Positions 63,811 to 64,000 of a stretch of DNA of 64,000 nt are shown piece after piece. Both the position numbers and the translations under genes were made by a program. The notes beneath the pieces were generated by a model. That model saw only the letters and a list, made by a program, of their open reading frames with translations, did not search any database and had not been told where the DNA came from. How positions within the stretch are numbered: the stretch's first letter is position 1; every line of letters begins with the position of its first letter. This DNA is from Opitutus terrae PB90-1 (GTDB lineage: Bacteria; Verrucomicrobiota; Verrucomicrobiia; Opitutales; Opitutaceae), in the NCBI RefSeq assembly GCF_000019965.1, contig NC_010571.1, forward strand, positions 2,737,001 to 2,801,000, in the 5' to 3' direction.

Positions 63811-64000
63811 CGCCGAAGCGCTGGTTGCGATTGCTGCTCGGGATCGCGCTCTACGGCGGCGTGTTCATCGCCTCGACCGCGTTGGGCGGACTCACGTATT
63901 TTCATTTCGGCAATCCGCGCACGACCTGCGCGTCCTGCCATGAGATGACGAACGTCCATTCGGATTGGTCGGCGTCGAGCCACGCCTCGGTGCATTGCCG
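63807..64000 (+). CDS. NapC/NirT-type multiheme cytochrome c, 3' end outside window
   Basis: Starts at ATG 63807, overlapping the dehydrogenase stop (ATGA). The 64 visible codons give an N-terminal anchor helix (WLRLLLGIALYGGVFIASTA), then NPRTTCASCHEMTNVHSDW with the first heme site CASCH, then SSHASVHC. The NapC/NirT family of membrane quinol dehydrogenases begins in this way. In this operon it probably carries electrons from the GMC flavoprotein. Most of the gene lies beyond the window. Confidence 0.85.
   Translation, partial: MTPKRWLRLLLGIALYGGVFIASTALGGLTYFHFGNPRTTCASCHEMTNVHSDWSASSHASVHC

Overview
The window is about 64 kb of GC-rich bacterial chromosome. Its gene content points to the Verrucomicrobiota, most likely the family Opitutaceae. 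The signs are periplasmic propeller sensor kinases, a DUF5069 protein, DUF1593 and GH5-like secreted enzymes, short palindromes scattered between genes, and a twin C-terminal repeat (LVNxSxRxxxG...LIxGFVIxG...LLIRGIGP) on a giant secreted protein that I associate with this group. The taxonomic call is inference from style and gene families; there is no rRNA gene in the window. I see no prophage, insertion sequence, transposase or CRISPR array.

Layout. 1-2 kb: the end of a Tat-exported DUF362 protein coupled to a DUF6599 protein. 2-9 kb: a secreted lactonase-fold propeller, a propeller/PAS sensor kinase, GTP cyclohydrolase I and an AIF-like flavoprotein reductase. 9-15 kb: a secreted GH5-like hydrolase, a small Lys-rich protein with a CBM-like domain, a DUF374 acyltransferase, an unknown protein, a group III truncated globin and a secreted EF-hand protein. 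15.9-20.1 kb: a four-gene operon (aldo/keto reductase, PdxA2-type dehydrogenase, DUF1537 kinase, KdgT-type permease) that looks like a four-carbon sugar-acid catabolic unit. 20-31.6 kb: a hybrid sensor kinase, a thioesterase, a 1994-residue alpha-2-macroglobulin with its thioester motif, a DUF1593 protein and a membrane protein. 31.6-40.6 kb: a DUF3160 protein, a histidine phosphatase, a PAS kinase, a zinc metallopeptidase paired with a D-Ala-D-Ala-ligase-like ATP-grasp enzyme, a possible structured RNA region, a PAS protein, DUF5069 and a ketopantoate-reductase-like protein.

40.9-52.5 kb: an AlgE-type porin, a 1973-residue secreted protein combining Ig, C-type lectin and RHS parts with a non-toxin adhesive C-terminus, and a second propeller hybrid kinase. 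52.8-59.7 kb: a nucleotidyltransferase, NudC, a SnoaL-like protein, a chrA-doxX pair, and a pnuC-nadR pair for NAD salvage. 59.8-60.1 kb: tRNA-Arg(TCT) and tRNA-Asp(GTC). 60.4-64 kb: a membrane-anchored unknown protein, then a three-gene periplasmic dehydrogenase (Tat-exported small subunit, GMC flavoprotein, NapC/NirT-type cytochrome c) that runs off the window.

Taken together the region serves uptake, sensing and oxidation of sugars and sugar acids (two propeller kinases, porin, GH5-like enzyme, threonate/erythronate-type operon, GMC dehydrogenase) and NAD turnover (PnuC, NadR, NudC). The parts most worth a second look are the RHS/lectin chimera with its local drop in GC, the metallopeptidase/ATP-grasp pair, the sugar-acid operon with a KdgT transporter and a 9-bp inverted repeat just upstream, and the unexplained structured-looking intergenic region at 38.2-38.6 kb.
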